Assembly (NCBI RefSeq): GCF_015354575.1
Contig: NZ_JACAFQ010000001.1
Coordinates: 212,284-276,283, forward strand
Source of the DNA: Pseudomonas sp. UFMG81
GTDB lineage: Bacteria > Pseudomonadota > Gammaproteobacteria > Pseudomonadales > Pseudomonadaceae
Direction of reading: 5' to 3'
DNA: 64,000 nt
Part shown: one piece after another, positions 1 to 8,111 of the stretch
Layout: each line of letters starts with the position of its first letter
Numbering within the stretch: position 1 is the stretch's first letter
The notes under the pieces: generated by a model
Database searches by the model: none
What the model saw: the letters and a program-made list of their open reading frames with translations, nothing else
Told to the model about the DNA's origin: nothing
Position numbers and translations under genes: made by a program

Positions 1-180
1 GCACCTGGTGGCCCTCACCGGATATCCCGACAGGCACCCGCAGCCCACCGCGCGATTCTGCTTGTCCAATTCCAGCGGTGTGGCGCCCAGGCGCCTGTCT
101 TGGGATCGCATGAGGGCCACCAAGTGCCTGCTGTCAGATTTTCAGCGCTCTCAAGATCGAGCGCCGCCCGCGCGGCGCTT
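1..180. repeat. Diverged fragment of a long palindromic repeat
   Basis: Bases 1-17 (GCACCTGGTGGCCCTCA) and 111-127 (TGAGGGCCACCAAGTGC) are inverted copies with 16 of 17 matching. Bases 144-178 carry a second motif (a CTCAAGATCGAGCGCCGC core) that also forms the inner stem of the perfect palindrome at 45827-45946. The right half of the inner stem is lost and runs into a REP-like sequence. This looks like a decayed member, or two adjacent half-members, of the same repeat family. The left edge of the window cuts it, so the true extent is unknown. Confidence 0.6.
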
Positions 181-212
181 CGCCGGCAAGCCGGCTCCTA
201 CATCTGTTTCAG
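176..212. repeat. Single REP-like palindrome
   Basis: The stretch holds CTTCGCCGGCAAGCCGGCT followed by CCTAC, the P. putida-type REP signature (short imperfect palindrome plus a CTCCTACA tail). It sits upstream of sbcD. The stretch 213-415 shows no gene or strong signal that I can support. Confidence 0.7.
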
Positions 213-415
213 GCCAGTTATGTCTGTGAGATCTCCGCCGTCCGCCTTGGTGCATGTCTTCAGTCATGTGGGGCTACGGTAGCGTCCACGCAGAAACCGC
301 GCCGTACAAACAAGGCGCGGAATCAAGGTGGCACAGCGAAAGCGAGCTTACCCCGCAATGGGTTACCATACCGCCCTCCAACCGCCCCCCCTGCCGCTCA
401 CCCAACGGATCCTCC

Positions 416-1654
416 ATGCGTCTGTTTCACACCTCCGACTGGCACCTGGGCCAGAGCCTGCACGGCCAGGAACGCGACTTCGAACACGCCTGCTTCCTCG
501 ACTGGCTGCTGGGCCAGCTGCGCCTGCGCCAGCCCGACGCGCTGCTGATCGCCGGCGATATCTTCGACACCGTGAACCCGCCGGTGAAAGCCCAGGAACG
601 GCTGTACGACTTCATCGTCCAGGCCCACGAACAACAGCCCAAGCTGGACATCGTGATGATCGCCGGCAACCACGACTCCGGCTCGCGCATCGAGCTGCCG
701 GCGCCGCTGATGCGCCGCCTGCGCACCCACGCCCTGGGCCGGGTGCACTGGCTCGACGAGGGCCAGCTGGACGCCGAGCGCCTGCTCATCCCGCTGACCA
801 ACGGCCGTGGCAAGGTCGCGGCCTGGTGCCTGGCCCTGCCCTTCCTGCGCCCGGCCGAAGTCACCGGCCCGACGTTGGGGGACGACTACCTGCAAGGCAT
901 CACCCAGGTACACGAGCAGCTGATCGCGGCGGCGCAGAAGAAACGCAAGAAGGAGCAGGCGCTGATCGCCATCAGCCATGCGCACATGGCCGGTGGCAGC
1001 ATCTCGGAAGACTCCGAGCGCAGCCTGATCATCGGCAACGCCGAAGCCCTGCCGGCGCGGCTGTTCGACAAGGCCATCGGCTACGTCGCCCTGGGCCATC
1101 TGCACAAACCACAGAAGGTCAACCGCGAGAACCGCATCCGCTACAGCGGCGCGCCGATCCCGCTGTCGTTCGCCGAGATCAATTACCCGCACCAGGTGCT
1201 GGAAGTGGAACTCGACGGCAGCGAGCTGGTGAGCGTCGAGCCGCGCCTGGTGCCGCGGGCCGTGGCGTTGCAGCGGGTCGGCCCGGCCCCGCTGGGTGAG
1301 CTGCTGGTACAGCTCGCCGAACTGCCGGTGGTCGACCTGCTCGACGACCCCAACCGCCAGCCCTGGCTGGAGGTGCGGGTGCGCCTGGACGAGCCGCAGC
1401 CCGACCTGCGCCAGCAGATCGAGACCGCCCTGCAGGGCAAGGCCGTGCGCCTGGTGCGCATCAGCGCCGAATACGCAGGCCTCGGCCGCCAGGACGATGA
1501 CGACCTGGCTTTCGTCGAGCTGTCGCAGATGACCCCGCAGGACCTGTTCGGCCGCGCCTGGGAGCAGGCCTACGGCAACCCCGTCGATGAGCAGGCCCTG
1601 GCCGATTTCGCCGAACTGCTGCAGGACGTCCTGCACGAGGAGCAGCAGCCATGA
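416..1654 (+). CDS. sbcD: Exonuclease subunit SbcD
   Basis: Nuclease subunit of the SbcCD (Mre11-Rad50 type) complex, which cleaves hairpins and protein-blocked DNA ends. The 412-residue protein carries the calcineurin-like metallophosphoesterase motifs in order: SDWHLG (residues 7-12), GDIFD (47-51), GNHD (84-87), then SHAHM and LGHLHKP. These supply the two-metal site ligands. I chose the ATG at 416 because the protein then begins MRLFHTSDWH, as is usual for the family; the upstream in-frame extension looks non-coding. The stop overlaps the sbcC start (ATGA), so the two subunits are probably translationally coupled. Confidence 0.96.
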   Translation: MRLFHTSDWHLGQSLHGQERDFEHACFLDWLLGQLRLRQPDALLIAGDIFDTVNPPVKAQERLYDFIVQAHEQQPKLDIVMIAGNHDSGSRIELPAPLMRRLRTHALGRVHWLDEGQLDAERLLIPLTNGRGKVAAWCLALPFLRPAEVTGPTLGDDYLQGITQVHEQLIAAAQKKRKKEQALIAISHAHMAGGSISEDSERSLIIGNAEALPARLFDKAIGYVALGHLHKPQKVNRENRIRYSGAPIPLSFAEINYPHQVLEVELDGSELVSVEPRLVPRAVALQRVGPAPLGELLVQLAELPVVDLLDDPNRQPWLEVRVRLDEPQPDLRQQIETALQGKAVRLVRISAEYAGLGRQDDDDLAFVELSQMTPQDLFGRAWEQAYGNPVDEQALADFAELLQDVLHEEQQP

Positions 1655-4600
1655 AGATTCTCGCCATCCGCCTGAAGAACCTGGCCTCGCTGGCCGGCCC
1701 GATCGACATCGACTTCACCGCCGAACCCCTGGCCAGCGCCGGCCTGTTCGCCATCACCGGCCCCACCGGCGCCGGCAAGAGTACCCTGCTCGACGCCCTG
1801 TGCCTGGCACTGTTCGGCAGCGTGCCACGGCTCAACGACATTGCCCGGGAAGCCCGGGTGCCCGATGCCGACGGCGACATCCTCACGGGCGATCCGCGCA
1901 ACCTGCTGCGCCGGGGTACCGGCAGCGGCTTCGCCGAGGTCGACTTCGTCGGCATCGATGGCCGTCGCTACCGCGCCCGCTGGGAGGCCAACCGCGCCCG
2001 CGACAAGGCCAACGGCAAGTTGCAGCACAGCCGCCAGAGCCTCTACGACCTGGACGGCGAGCAACTGCTGGGCAGCGGCAAAAACGAGTACAAACAACTG
2101 GTCGAGGCCCGCCTTGGGCTGAACTTCGAGCAGTTCACCCGCGCGGTGATGCTGGCCCAAAGCGAGTTCGGCGCTTTCCTCAAGGCCGACGACAAAGAAC
2201 GCAGCGAGCTGCTGGAAAAGCTCACCAACACGGCGATCTACACCCGCCTTGGCCAGCGTGCGTTCAGCAAGGCCCGGGAAACCGGCGAAGTGCACAACGA
2301 CCTGAAAAAGCAGGCCGAGCATCTGTTACCCATGCCCGCCGAAGCCCGCATCGCCCTCGACGAGGAGCTGGAGCAGGCGCAACAGCGCTTCAAGGCTGAT
2401 CAGGTACGCCAGCGCCAGCTTGAGCAGCAACGCGCCTGGCTCGATGAGCAACGTCGATTGCAGGCCCAGTGCGCTGAGGCAGGCCAGGCCCTGCAAAGCG
2501 CCGAACTGCAATGGCAGCAACTGGCAGAGCAGCGCGTGGACTTGCAACGTCTGGAGCGCCTTGCCCCCCAGCGTCACCAGTTCCACCGCCAGCAGCACCT
2601 GGCCGGGCAACTGGCGCCGCTGCTGAACGAGATCACGGAGCAACAGCGCCAGCAGGGCGAACTGCAAGCCCACACCGAGCAGCAGCAACAAGCACTGGCC
2701 AGCGCACGCGAACTCCTGGCCCACAGCCAGGGCCTGCACAGTGAAAGCGCACCGCGCCTGCGCCAGGCTTTCGCCAGCCAAGGCGACGTGACTCGCATCG
2801 ACAGGGAGTTGGGCGAGCAGCGCGATACCTGCCAGCAGGCCGAAGCGGAAGTTGCCGAGGGCCAGCAGCACCTGCAACAGCTGGAAGAACACCAGCAGCG
2901 CAGCGTTGTGCAATTGGCGCAGATCGACGCCGCGCTGGCCGACAGCGCCCACCTCGCCGGCCTGGCCGACGCCTGGCAGGCCTATCTGCCGCAGCTCAAG
3001 CAGGTGATGCTGGTCGGCGGCCGCCTGGCCAAAGGCCGCGAGGAACTCCCCGGGCTGCAAGCCCAGCTCAGCCAGACCAACACCCAGCTGCAGGCCGAGC
3101 GCGAGCATGTTGACCTGCTGTTCCGCGAAGCCGGCGCCGAGCCGCAGGCGCTGGCCGAGCAGATCGACCTGCTTGGCGCCATGCTCCAGGACAACCGCAA
3201 ACAGCAGCGCGCCGTCGAGGAACTGTCGCGCCTGCACGGCCGCGAACTGGAGCTGCGGCAAACCCTCGATACCCTGCGTGAGCGCCAGCAGCAGGCCATG
3301 CACGAGCGCCAGCAACTGATCAGCCAAGGCACCGCGGCCAAGGCCGAGCTGGAAAGCGCCGAACAGGCACTGACCCTCACCCGCCAGTTGCTCGAACGCC
3401 AGCGCCTGGCACGCAACACCAGTGTCGAGGAGCTGCGTGCGCAGTTGCGCGACGGCGAGCCCTGCCCGGTGTGCGGCAGCGCCGAGCACCCCTTCCATCA
3501 GCCTGAAGCCCTGTTGCAGAGCCTGGGTCGCCATGACCAGGCCGAAGAGGACACGGCGCAGCAACAAGTCGAACAGCTCAACGGCAAGCTGGTGGAGCTG
3601 CGTACCCAGCTGGGCGTGGTCAATGCCCAGCTCAAGGATTATCAACAGCAGCAGGTCCAGCTGGGCGAACAGCTGCAACCGCTGACCGAGCAGGTCCAGG
3701 CCCACGCCCTCTGGCCAGCCCTTGCCCCCCAGGACGACAAGGCCCGCAGCACCTGGCTGGACAGCCAGCTGCGCCGTCTTGGCGAAGAGATCGACCGCGA
3801 CGAGAAACGCCAGGGAGCCCTGCTGGCCCTGCAGAAGGATGCCGCCCGCCTCAACCAGCAGTTGCAGGCTGCCGGTGATGCCCAGCAACAAGCCCAGCGC
3901 CACCTCGACCAGCAGCATCAGGCCCTGGCCAGCGATGAGCAACAGCTTGAGCAAGGCTTGGGCGACCTGGCCAGCGTGCTGCCTGCGGACATTCTCCAGG
4001 CCCTGCGCGACGACCCGGCCAACGCCTTCCTCGGCCTCGATCAGCAAATCTCGCTGCGCCGCCAACAGCTCGACCAGCGCAAGGACGAGCAGGAAGAACA
4101 ACAGGCCCGCCAACATCAGTTGGATAAGCTGCACGATCAGCAACAGGGCCGCCTGCGCAACCAGCAGCAATTGCAGGACAAGTTCGCTGCGTTCGAGCGC
4201 CAGCGCCAGCAGGCCCAGGCCGCCCTTGCCGAACTGCTCGGCGAGCACCCCAGCGCCGAGGCCTGGCAACAGCACCTGGACACGCAGCTGGAGCAGGCCC
4301 GCGCCGCCGAGGCCGACACCGCGCAGCGCCTGCAAGCATTGCAGACCCAGGGTGTGCAGTTGGCCGGCGAACTCAAGGCCAACGGCCAGCGTCAGCAGGC
4401 ACTGGAACAGGAGCACCAGCAGTTGCAGGGCGATATCGCCCAGTGGCGAGCTGAGCATCCCGAGCTGGACGATGCCGGCCTCGACCGCCTGCTGGCCATC
4501 GACGACGCCCAGTTCGGTGAGCTGCGCCAGCACCTGCAAACCGCGGAAAAAGCCGTCGAGCAGAGCCGCGTGTTACTCCAGGAGCGCGAACAGCGCCTGC

Positions 4601-5295
4601 AGCAGCACACCACCCAGCCCCATGGCGAACTACCCGCCGAGGAGCTGGAGCAGCACCTCGCCGACCTGCTGCAACAGTTGACGGCCCATGAACAGCAGTG
4701 TGCCGAACTGCGCGCCAGGCAGGCTGACGACCAGCGCCGGCAGCAGGCCAGCGAGGCCTTGGCACAAGAGATCGAACAGGCACGCCAACAGTGGCAACGC
4801 TGGGCACGCCTGAGCCAGCTGATCGGCTCGGCCTCCGGCGACGTGTTCCGCAAGATCGCCCAGGGCTACAACCTCGACCTGCTGCTGCACCACGCCAATA
4901 GCCAGCTGCGCCAGCTGGCCCGGCGTTATCGCCTCAAACGCGGCGGCAGCGCCCTTGGCCTGCTGGTGCTGGACACCGAAATGGGCGATGAACTGCGCTC
5001 GGTACACTCGCTGTCCGGTGGCGAAACCTTCCTCGTGTCCCTGGCCCTGGCCCTGGGCCTGGCGTCGATGGCCTCGAGCACCCTGCGCATCGAGTCGCTG
5101 TTCATCGACGAAGGTTTCGGCAGCCTCGACCCTGAGTCGTTGCAACTAGCCATGGATGCCCTCGACGGTCTGCAGGCCCAGGGCCGCAAGGTGGCGGTGA
5201 TCTCCCACGTGCAAGAGATGCACGAGCGCATTCCGGTGCAGATCCAGGTGCGCCGCCAGGGCAACGGCCTGAGCGACGTGGAGGTGTGCGGGTGA
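1651..5295 (+). CDS. sbcC: Exonuclease subunit SbcC (Rad50-like ATPase)
   Basis: SMC/Rad50-type ATPase partner of SbcD, 1214 residues. The Walker A motif GPTGAGKST lies near residue 37. A very long glutamine-rich coiled coil follows, broken near residue 605 by a CPVC zinc hook that joins two SbcC molecules. The C-terminal ATPase half has the LSGGE signature (about 1120) and Walker B FIDEGFGSLD (about 1150). It overlaps sbcD by 4 bases and the following GST gene by a GTGA junction, so the three genes form one operon. Processing of palindromic DNA by SbcCD is relevant to this window, which is rich in long palindromes. Confidence 0.96.
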   Translation: MKILAIRLKNLASLAGPIDIDFTAEPLASAGLFAITGPTGAGKSTLLDALCLALFGSVPRLNDIAREARVPDADGDILTGDPRNLLRRGTGSGFAEVDFVGIDGRRYRARWEANRARDKANGKLQHSRQSLYDLDGEQLLGSGKNEYKQLVEARLGLNFEQFTRAVMLAQSEFGAFLKADDKERSELLEKLTNTAIYTRLGQRAFSKARETGEVHNDLKKQAEHLLPMPAEARIALDEELEQAQQRFKADQVRQRQLEQQRAWLDEQRRLQAQCAEAGQALQSAELQWQQLAEQRVDLQRLERLAPQRHQFHRQQHLAGQLAPLLNEITEQQRQQGELQAHTEQQQQALASARELLAHSQGLHSESAPRLRQAFASQGDVTRIDRELGEQRDTCQQAEAEVAEGQQHLQQLEEHQQRSVVQLAQIDAALADSAHLAGLADAWQAYLPQLKQVMLVGGRLAKGREELPGLQAQLSQTNTQLQAEREHVDLLFREAGAEPQALAEQIDLLGAMLQDNRKQQRAVEELSRLHGRELELRQTLDTLRERQQQAMHERQQLISQGTAAKAELESAEQALTLTRQLLERQRLARNTSVEELRAQLRDGEPCPVCGSAEHPFHQPEALLQSLGRHDQAEEDTAQQQVEQLNGKLVELRTQLGVVNAQLKDYQQQQVQLGEQLQPLTEQVQAHALWPALAPQDDKARSTWLDSQLRRLGEEIDRDEKRQGALLALQKDAARLNQQLQAAGDAQQQAQRHLDQQHQALASDEQQLEQGLGDLASVLPADILQALRDDPANAFLGLDQQISLRRQQLDQRKDEQEEQQARQHQLDKLHDQQQGRLRNQQQLQDKFAAFERQRQQAQAALAELLGEHPSAEAWQQHLDTQLEQARAAEADTAQRLQALQTQGVQLAGELKANGQRQQALEQEHQQLQGDIAQWRAEHPELDDAGLDRLLAIDDAQFGELRQHLQTAEKAVEQSRVLLQEREQRLQQHTTQPHGELPAEELEQHLADLLQQLTAHEQQCAELRARQADDQRRQQASEALAQEIEQARQQWQRWARLSQLIGSASGDVFRKIAQGYNLDLLLHHANSQLRQLARRYRLKRGGSALGLLVLDTEMGDELRSVHSLSGGETFLVSLALALGLASMASSTLRIESLFIDEGFGSLDPESLQLAMDALDGLQAQGRKVAVISHVQEMHERIPVQIQVRRQGNGLSDVEVCG

Positions 5296-5885
5296 TCCTG
5301 TATTCCTTCCGCCGCTGCCCATGGGCCATGCGCGCGCGGCTGGCCCTGCGCTATGCCGGGTGCGACGTGCAGATTCACGAAGTGAAGATGAAGGAGAAGC
5401 CGGCCGAGCTGCTGGCGCTGTCGCCCAAGGGCACGGTGCCGGTACTCGACACGGGTGAGGGTGTGCTGGAGGAAAGCCTGGACATCATGCGCTGGGCGCT
5501 GGGCCGGCATGACCCCGAGGACTGGCAGCTGCTGGCCGACCCAGCGGCGGCGCAACGCGCCGAAACGCTGATCGCGCGCAACGACAGCACGTTCAAGGCG
5601 CAGGTGAACCTGTACAAATACGCCGAGCGCTATCCCGAGCATTCCCGGGAGTACTACCGTGGGCAGGCCGAAACCTGGCTACAGGAACTGGAAGACCTGC
5701 TTGCAGGCAGGCCCTACCTGTTCGCCGATCACCCAAGCCTGGCCGATGCCGCCTTGCTGCCCTTGATGCGCCAGTTTGCCGGGGTCGAACCTGCGTGGTT
5801 CGCCGAGGCGGCTTATCCGCGGCTGCGGAGCTGGTTGCAGGGATGGCTGGCATCGCCGCTGTTCAAGGCGGTCATGGCCAAGTGA
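5292..5885 (+). CDS. Glutathione S-transferase family protein
   Basis: About 197 residues. The N-terminal thioredoxin-fold half begins VILYSFRRCPWAMRARLAL, with a CPWA active-site-like motif, and includes the VPVLDTGEGVLEES stretch typical of the GST glutathione-binding domain. The C-terminal half is helical, as in GST_C. I chose GTG at 5292 because a GGAGG lies 7 bases upstream and the start overlaps the sbcC stop as GTGA; the GTG at 5286 would be only one base from this ribosome site. The substrate is unknown. Co-translation with sbcCD is notable but may be only positional. Confidence 0.85.
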   Translation: MILYSFRRCPWAMRARLALRYAGCDVQIHEVKMKEKPAELLALSPKGTVPVLDTGEGVLEESLDIMRWALGRHDPEDWQLLADPAAAQRAETLIARNDSTFKAQVNLYKYAERYPEHSREYYRGQAETWLQELEDLLAGRPYLFADHPSLADAALLPLMRQFAGVEPAWFAEAAYPRLRSWLQGWLASPLFKAVMAK

Positions 5886-5894
5886 TTGGATCTG

Positions 5895-5960
5895 TTCGCC
5901 GGCAAGCCGGCTCCTACAGCGATGTAAGCACGTTCCCGTAGGCGCCGGCTTGCCGGCCAC
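5895..5960. repeat. REP pair (inverted)
   Basis: Two REP units in opposite orientation: TTCGCCGGCAAGCCGGCTCC, then a spacer, then GGCGCCGGCTTGCCGGCCA. It sits just after the GST stop and could form a hairpin protecting the transcript 3' end. Confidence 0.8.
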
Positions 5961-5972
5961 CAGGCTTCGAGC

Positions 5973-6035
5973 TCAAAGCGCCAGGATCGGCGCCGACATC
6001 AGCAACAACACTACCGCCGTGATACGCCACATCAT
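5973..6035 (-). CDS. Candidate 20-residue hydrophobic peptide
   Basis: A short ORF starting with tandem ATGs (6035 and 6032) and ending in TGA. It encodes MMWRITAVVLLLMSAPILAL: two positive or polar residues and then one hydrophobic helix. A clear AAAGGGG Shine-Dalgarno lies 6 bases before the first ATG, which is the main argument that it is translated. It could be a small membrane peptide or a leader. I recognise no family. Length and hydrophobicity alone are weak evidence, so this is tentative. Confidence 0.35.
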   Translation of the reverse strand: MMWRITAVVLLLMSAPILAL

Positions 6036-6116
6036 GCTCAGCCCCTTTGGCGAGTCAAAAATTTAGCGTCAAATTAAATCACATGGCTTTGTGCTATTAC
6101 CAATGGCTTTACACAC

Positions 6117-6293
6117 TCAATTGGAGTGCTTGCTCAGGGCAGCGTGGAAGTGCGCGCTCTGTTGCAGGTATTTGTCGGTGTAGCTGTGGGTCGTGGACGG
6201 CTTGCTGCCGTGTTCGGCTTGCGCGTGTGCCGGCAGCACGACCGAGGCGGAAATGGCGGAAGCGGCGATGAGCGAGAAGAGATTGAAGTTCAT
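6117..6293 (-). CDS. Small secreted protein, 58 residues, function unknown
   Basis: An ORF of 58 codons with a classic signal peptide: MNFNLFSLIAASAISASVVL, then PAHA followed by QAE, so signal peptidase probably cuts after AHA. The mature peptide is about 33 residues, hydrophilic and histidine-rich (five or six His), ending in HFHAALSKHSN. A GAGGT lies about 9 bases upstream of the ATG. The His content could indicate metal binding, but this is only a guess. The gene stands alone between two REP-bearing spacers, and I do not recognise a family. Confidence 0.65.
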   Translation of the reverse strand: MNFNLFSLIAASAISASVVLPAHAQAEHGSKPSTTHSYTDKYLQQSAHFHAALSKHSN

Positions 6294-6430
6294 GTGGGCT
6301 GACCTCGACTTCGGTGGTTTGACGTTGGCCCGTCGGGGCCTTGGGTCAAAACTTACGCCGATGGGGGCGCCTGCTGAAATTCATTGCGGCAGTAGCGATT
6401 ATCACGGCCATCGATAATTGCCTCTCGCCC

Positions 6431-6544
6431 TTTGTAGGAGCGGCCGCAAAGGGCTGCGTAGCAGCCCCAGCAATCTTGAGTTGGCATTAAGATCTGGGGC
6501 CGCGGTGCGGCCCATTCGCGGCACGAGGCCGCTCCTACAGGGGG
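6431..6544. repeat. REP pair (inverted)
   Basis: TTGTAGGAGCGGCCGCAAAG at the left and the inverted CGCGGCACGAGGCCGCTCC at the right, with AGCAGCCCC and TGGGGCCGCGGTGCGGCC between. It lies directly after the stop of the minus-strand lactonase gene and may serve as its transcript end structure. The stretch 6294-6430 shows no other feature. Confidence 0.8.
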
Positions 6545-6550
6545 CGTGAG

Positions 6551-7693
6551 TCACTCGAGGAACTTGAGGTCCGACGGCGCCTGCTGCTCAAGCTTCTGCA
6601 CCGTGTCACCGAGCTTGCCGCTGCGTGGATCGCGGCGCATGACCACGATCTGGTTGCTCTTCTGGTTGGCCACCAGCAGGAAATCACCACTGGGGTCGAG
6701 GGCGAACTCGCGCGGGTGGTCACCCTCCACCGAACGCCGTTGCAGCAGGCTCAGCTGGCCATCGTCCTTGCCCACCGCGTACACCACGATCTCATTGGCC
6801 GTGCCACGGTTGCTGACGTAGAGGAAACGGCCATCGGCCGACAGGTGCAGCCCACCCGCCGCCTTGGCAGCGGCCTCCTTGCGCTCGGTCAACGGCAGGC
6901 GCTGGCGCTCGTCGAGCGCGCCATCCTGGACATTGAACACCACCACCTCACCGCTCATTTCCAGGGTCAGGTAGGCGTGCCGGCCCTTGGCATCGAACAG
7001 CAGATGGCGTGGCCCGCTGCCCGGAGGCAGCGCCACGGAGGCCGGGATCGCCGGGCTCAGCGGGTGCTCCGGGCTGGCGCCGTCGTAACGGTAGATGAAC
7101 ACCTTGTCCGCACCCAGGTCGCAGGCGTACAGGTGGCGCCCATCGGGCGACAGCACCAGCGAATGCACATGGGCACCGGCCTGGCGCTCGGGGTTGACCT
7201 TGCTGGGCGTGTGCCGCAGTTGCTGCACTTGCGGCTCGAGCTTGCCGTCCCTGGCCACCGGCAGCACCACCAGGCTGCCACCGGGGTCGGGGGCAACGGC
7301 ATAGTTGGCGACGAACAGGTAGCGCTGGTCGTGGCTGAGGCTGGCGTGGGTTGGCTCGTCACCCTGGCTGGGAACCTGGTTCAGCGGCTTGATCTGGCCG
7401 CCCTTGCCCAACGAGAAACTGCTGGCATGGCCTTGTGGGGTTTCGTTGACGGCGAACAGCCAGCGCTGGTCGGCGGACAGCACCAGCCACGATGGGCTGA
7501 CGCTCTTGACCACCTGCTTGGGCGTCGTGGCGATCTGGCCGCTGTTTTCGTCGAAGTCGTAACGGTAGATGCCCTGGCTGGCGCCATCGGTGTAGCTGCC
7601 CACCAGCAATGTCGCGGCGTGGGCATCGATTGCAAGGGTCATCAGGCTAGCGGTCAGCAGGCTCTTCCACTTCCTGTTCATCATCGTCTTCAT
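6551..7693 (-). CDS. Secreted lactonase family beta-propeller protein
   Basis: About 380 residues. An N-terminal signal peptide (KSLLTASLMTLAIDAHAA) is followed by a seven-bladed propeller of the 6-phosphogluconolactonase/YbhE type (PF10282): LLVGSYTDGASQGIYRYDFD at the start, repeated blades with VNPERQAGAHVHSLVLSPDG, GPRHLLFDAKGRHAYLTLE and NRGTANEIVVYAV. Because it is exported, the cytosolic pentose-phosphate reaction is unlikely; a periplasmic lactone or other substrate is more plausible. Three start ATGs are possible (7693, 7684, 7681) and none has a good ribosome site. All overlap the 3' end of the upstream gene, suggesting coupled translation. Confidence 0.82.
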   Translation of the reverse strand: MKTMMNRKWKSLLTASLMTLAIDAHAATLLVGSYTDGASQGIYRYDFDENSGQIATTPKQVVKSVSPSWLVLSADQRWLFAVNETPQGHASSFSLGKGGQIKPLNQVPSQGDEPTHASLSHDQRYLFVANYAVAPDPGGSLVVLPVARDGKLEPQVQQLRHTPSKVNPERQAGAHVHSLVLSPDGRHLYACDLGADKVFIYRYDGASPEHPLSPAIPASVALPPGSGPRHLLFDAKGRHAYLTLEMSGEVVVFNVQDGALDERQRLPLTERKEAAAKAAGGLHLSADGRFLYVSNRGTANEIVVYAVGKDDGQLSLLQRRSVEGDHPREFALDPSGDFLLVANQKSNQIVVMRRDPRSGKLGDTVQKLEQQAPSDLKFLE

Positions 7694-7934
7694 CCGGGGC
7701 GCGAAAGGCACTCATACAGACTAGACGATGCTCGCCGTCGGCAGCGCTCAGGCTCCAGTCGTCGCCCGCGCCGGTAGCGGCAGTGACTTGCTCGGGGGTG
7801 AAGGTCCAGCGGCGTAGCTGGCGACCGTCCATGCATTCGATCACAAGGCCGTTTTGGTCGAAGGTGAAGTCGAAGGCGTGCAGGCCGTCGATCAGGAGCA
7901 TGTCGCAGGCTGTGAGGGCGGTAGCGAGAGTCAT
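7647..7934 (-). CDS. Small acidic protein, DUF5629-like
   Basis: 95 residues, starting MTLATALTACDMLLIDGLHA and ending in a strongly acidic tail (PDEDDDEQEVEEPADR). It resembles the small Pseudomonas-restricted DUF5629 family from memory; this assignment is tentative. There is no signal peptide and no catalytic motif that I can see. Its last 35-47 bases overlap the start of the lactonase gene in another frame, so the two are probably co-transcribed. Confidence 0.75.
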   Translation of the reverse strand: MTLATALTACDMLLIDGLHAFDFTFDQNGLVIECMDGRQLRRWTFTPEQVTAATGAGDDWSLSAADGEHRLVCMSAFRAPDEDDDEQEVEEPADR

Positions 7935-7972
7935 GGGTATGTCCGGAAAAATGGGTCGGCCATTATAACCAA

Positions 7973-8108
7973 CGGGGCCGCTCTGCGGCCCTTCGCGGCG
8001 GTTCGGCGCTCCGACAAGCCCGCTCCCACAGGTACAGCGTCGGTTTCACAACCTGCGCGACCCTGTGGGAGCGGGCTTGCCCGCGAAGGGCTGCAGAGCA
8101 GCCCCGAG
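7973..8108. repeat. REP pair (inverted)
   Basis: GGGGCCGCTCTGCGGCCC with GACAAGCCCGCTCCCACAGG at the left and CCTGTGGGAGCGGGCTTGCC with GAAGGGCTGCAGAGCAGCCC at the right form one long inverted pair. It sits immediately after the RND gene stop at 8112. Confidence 0.85.
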
Positions 8109-8111
8109 GCC

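Noticed and set aside
254..415. N-terminal extension of sbcD from an earlier ATG
   Set aside because: The added 54 residues are not family-like, and the metal-binding motif would be displaced from the N terminus.
2326..4539. 737-codon minus-strand open frame within sbcC
   Set aside because: It mirrors the glutamine/leucine-rich coiled coil of SbcC; not a gene.
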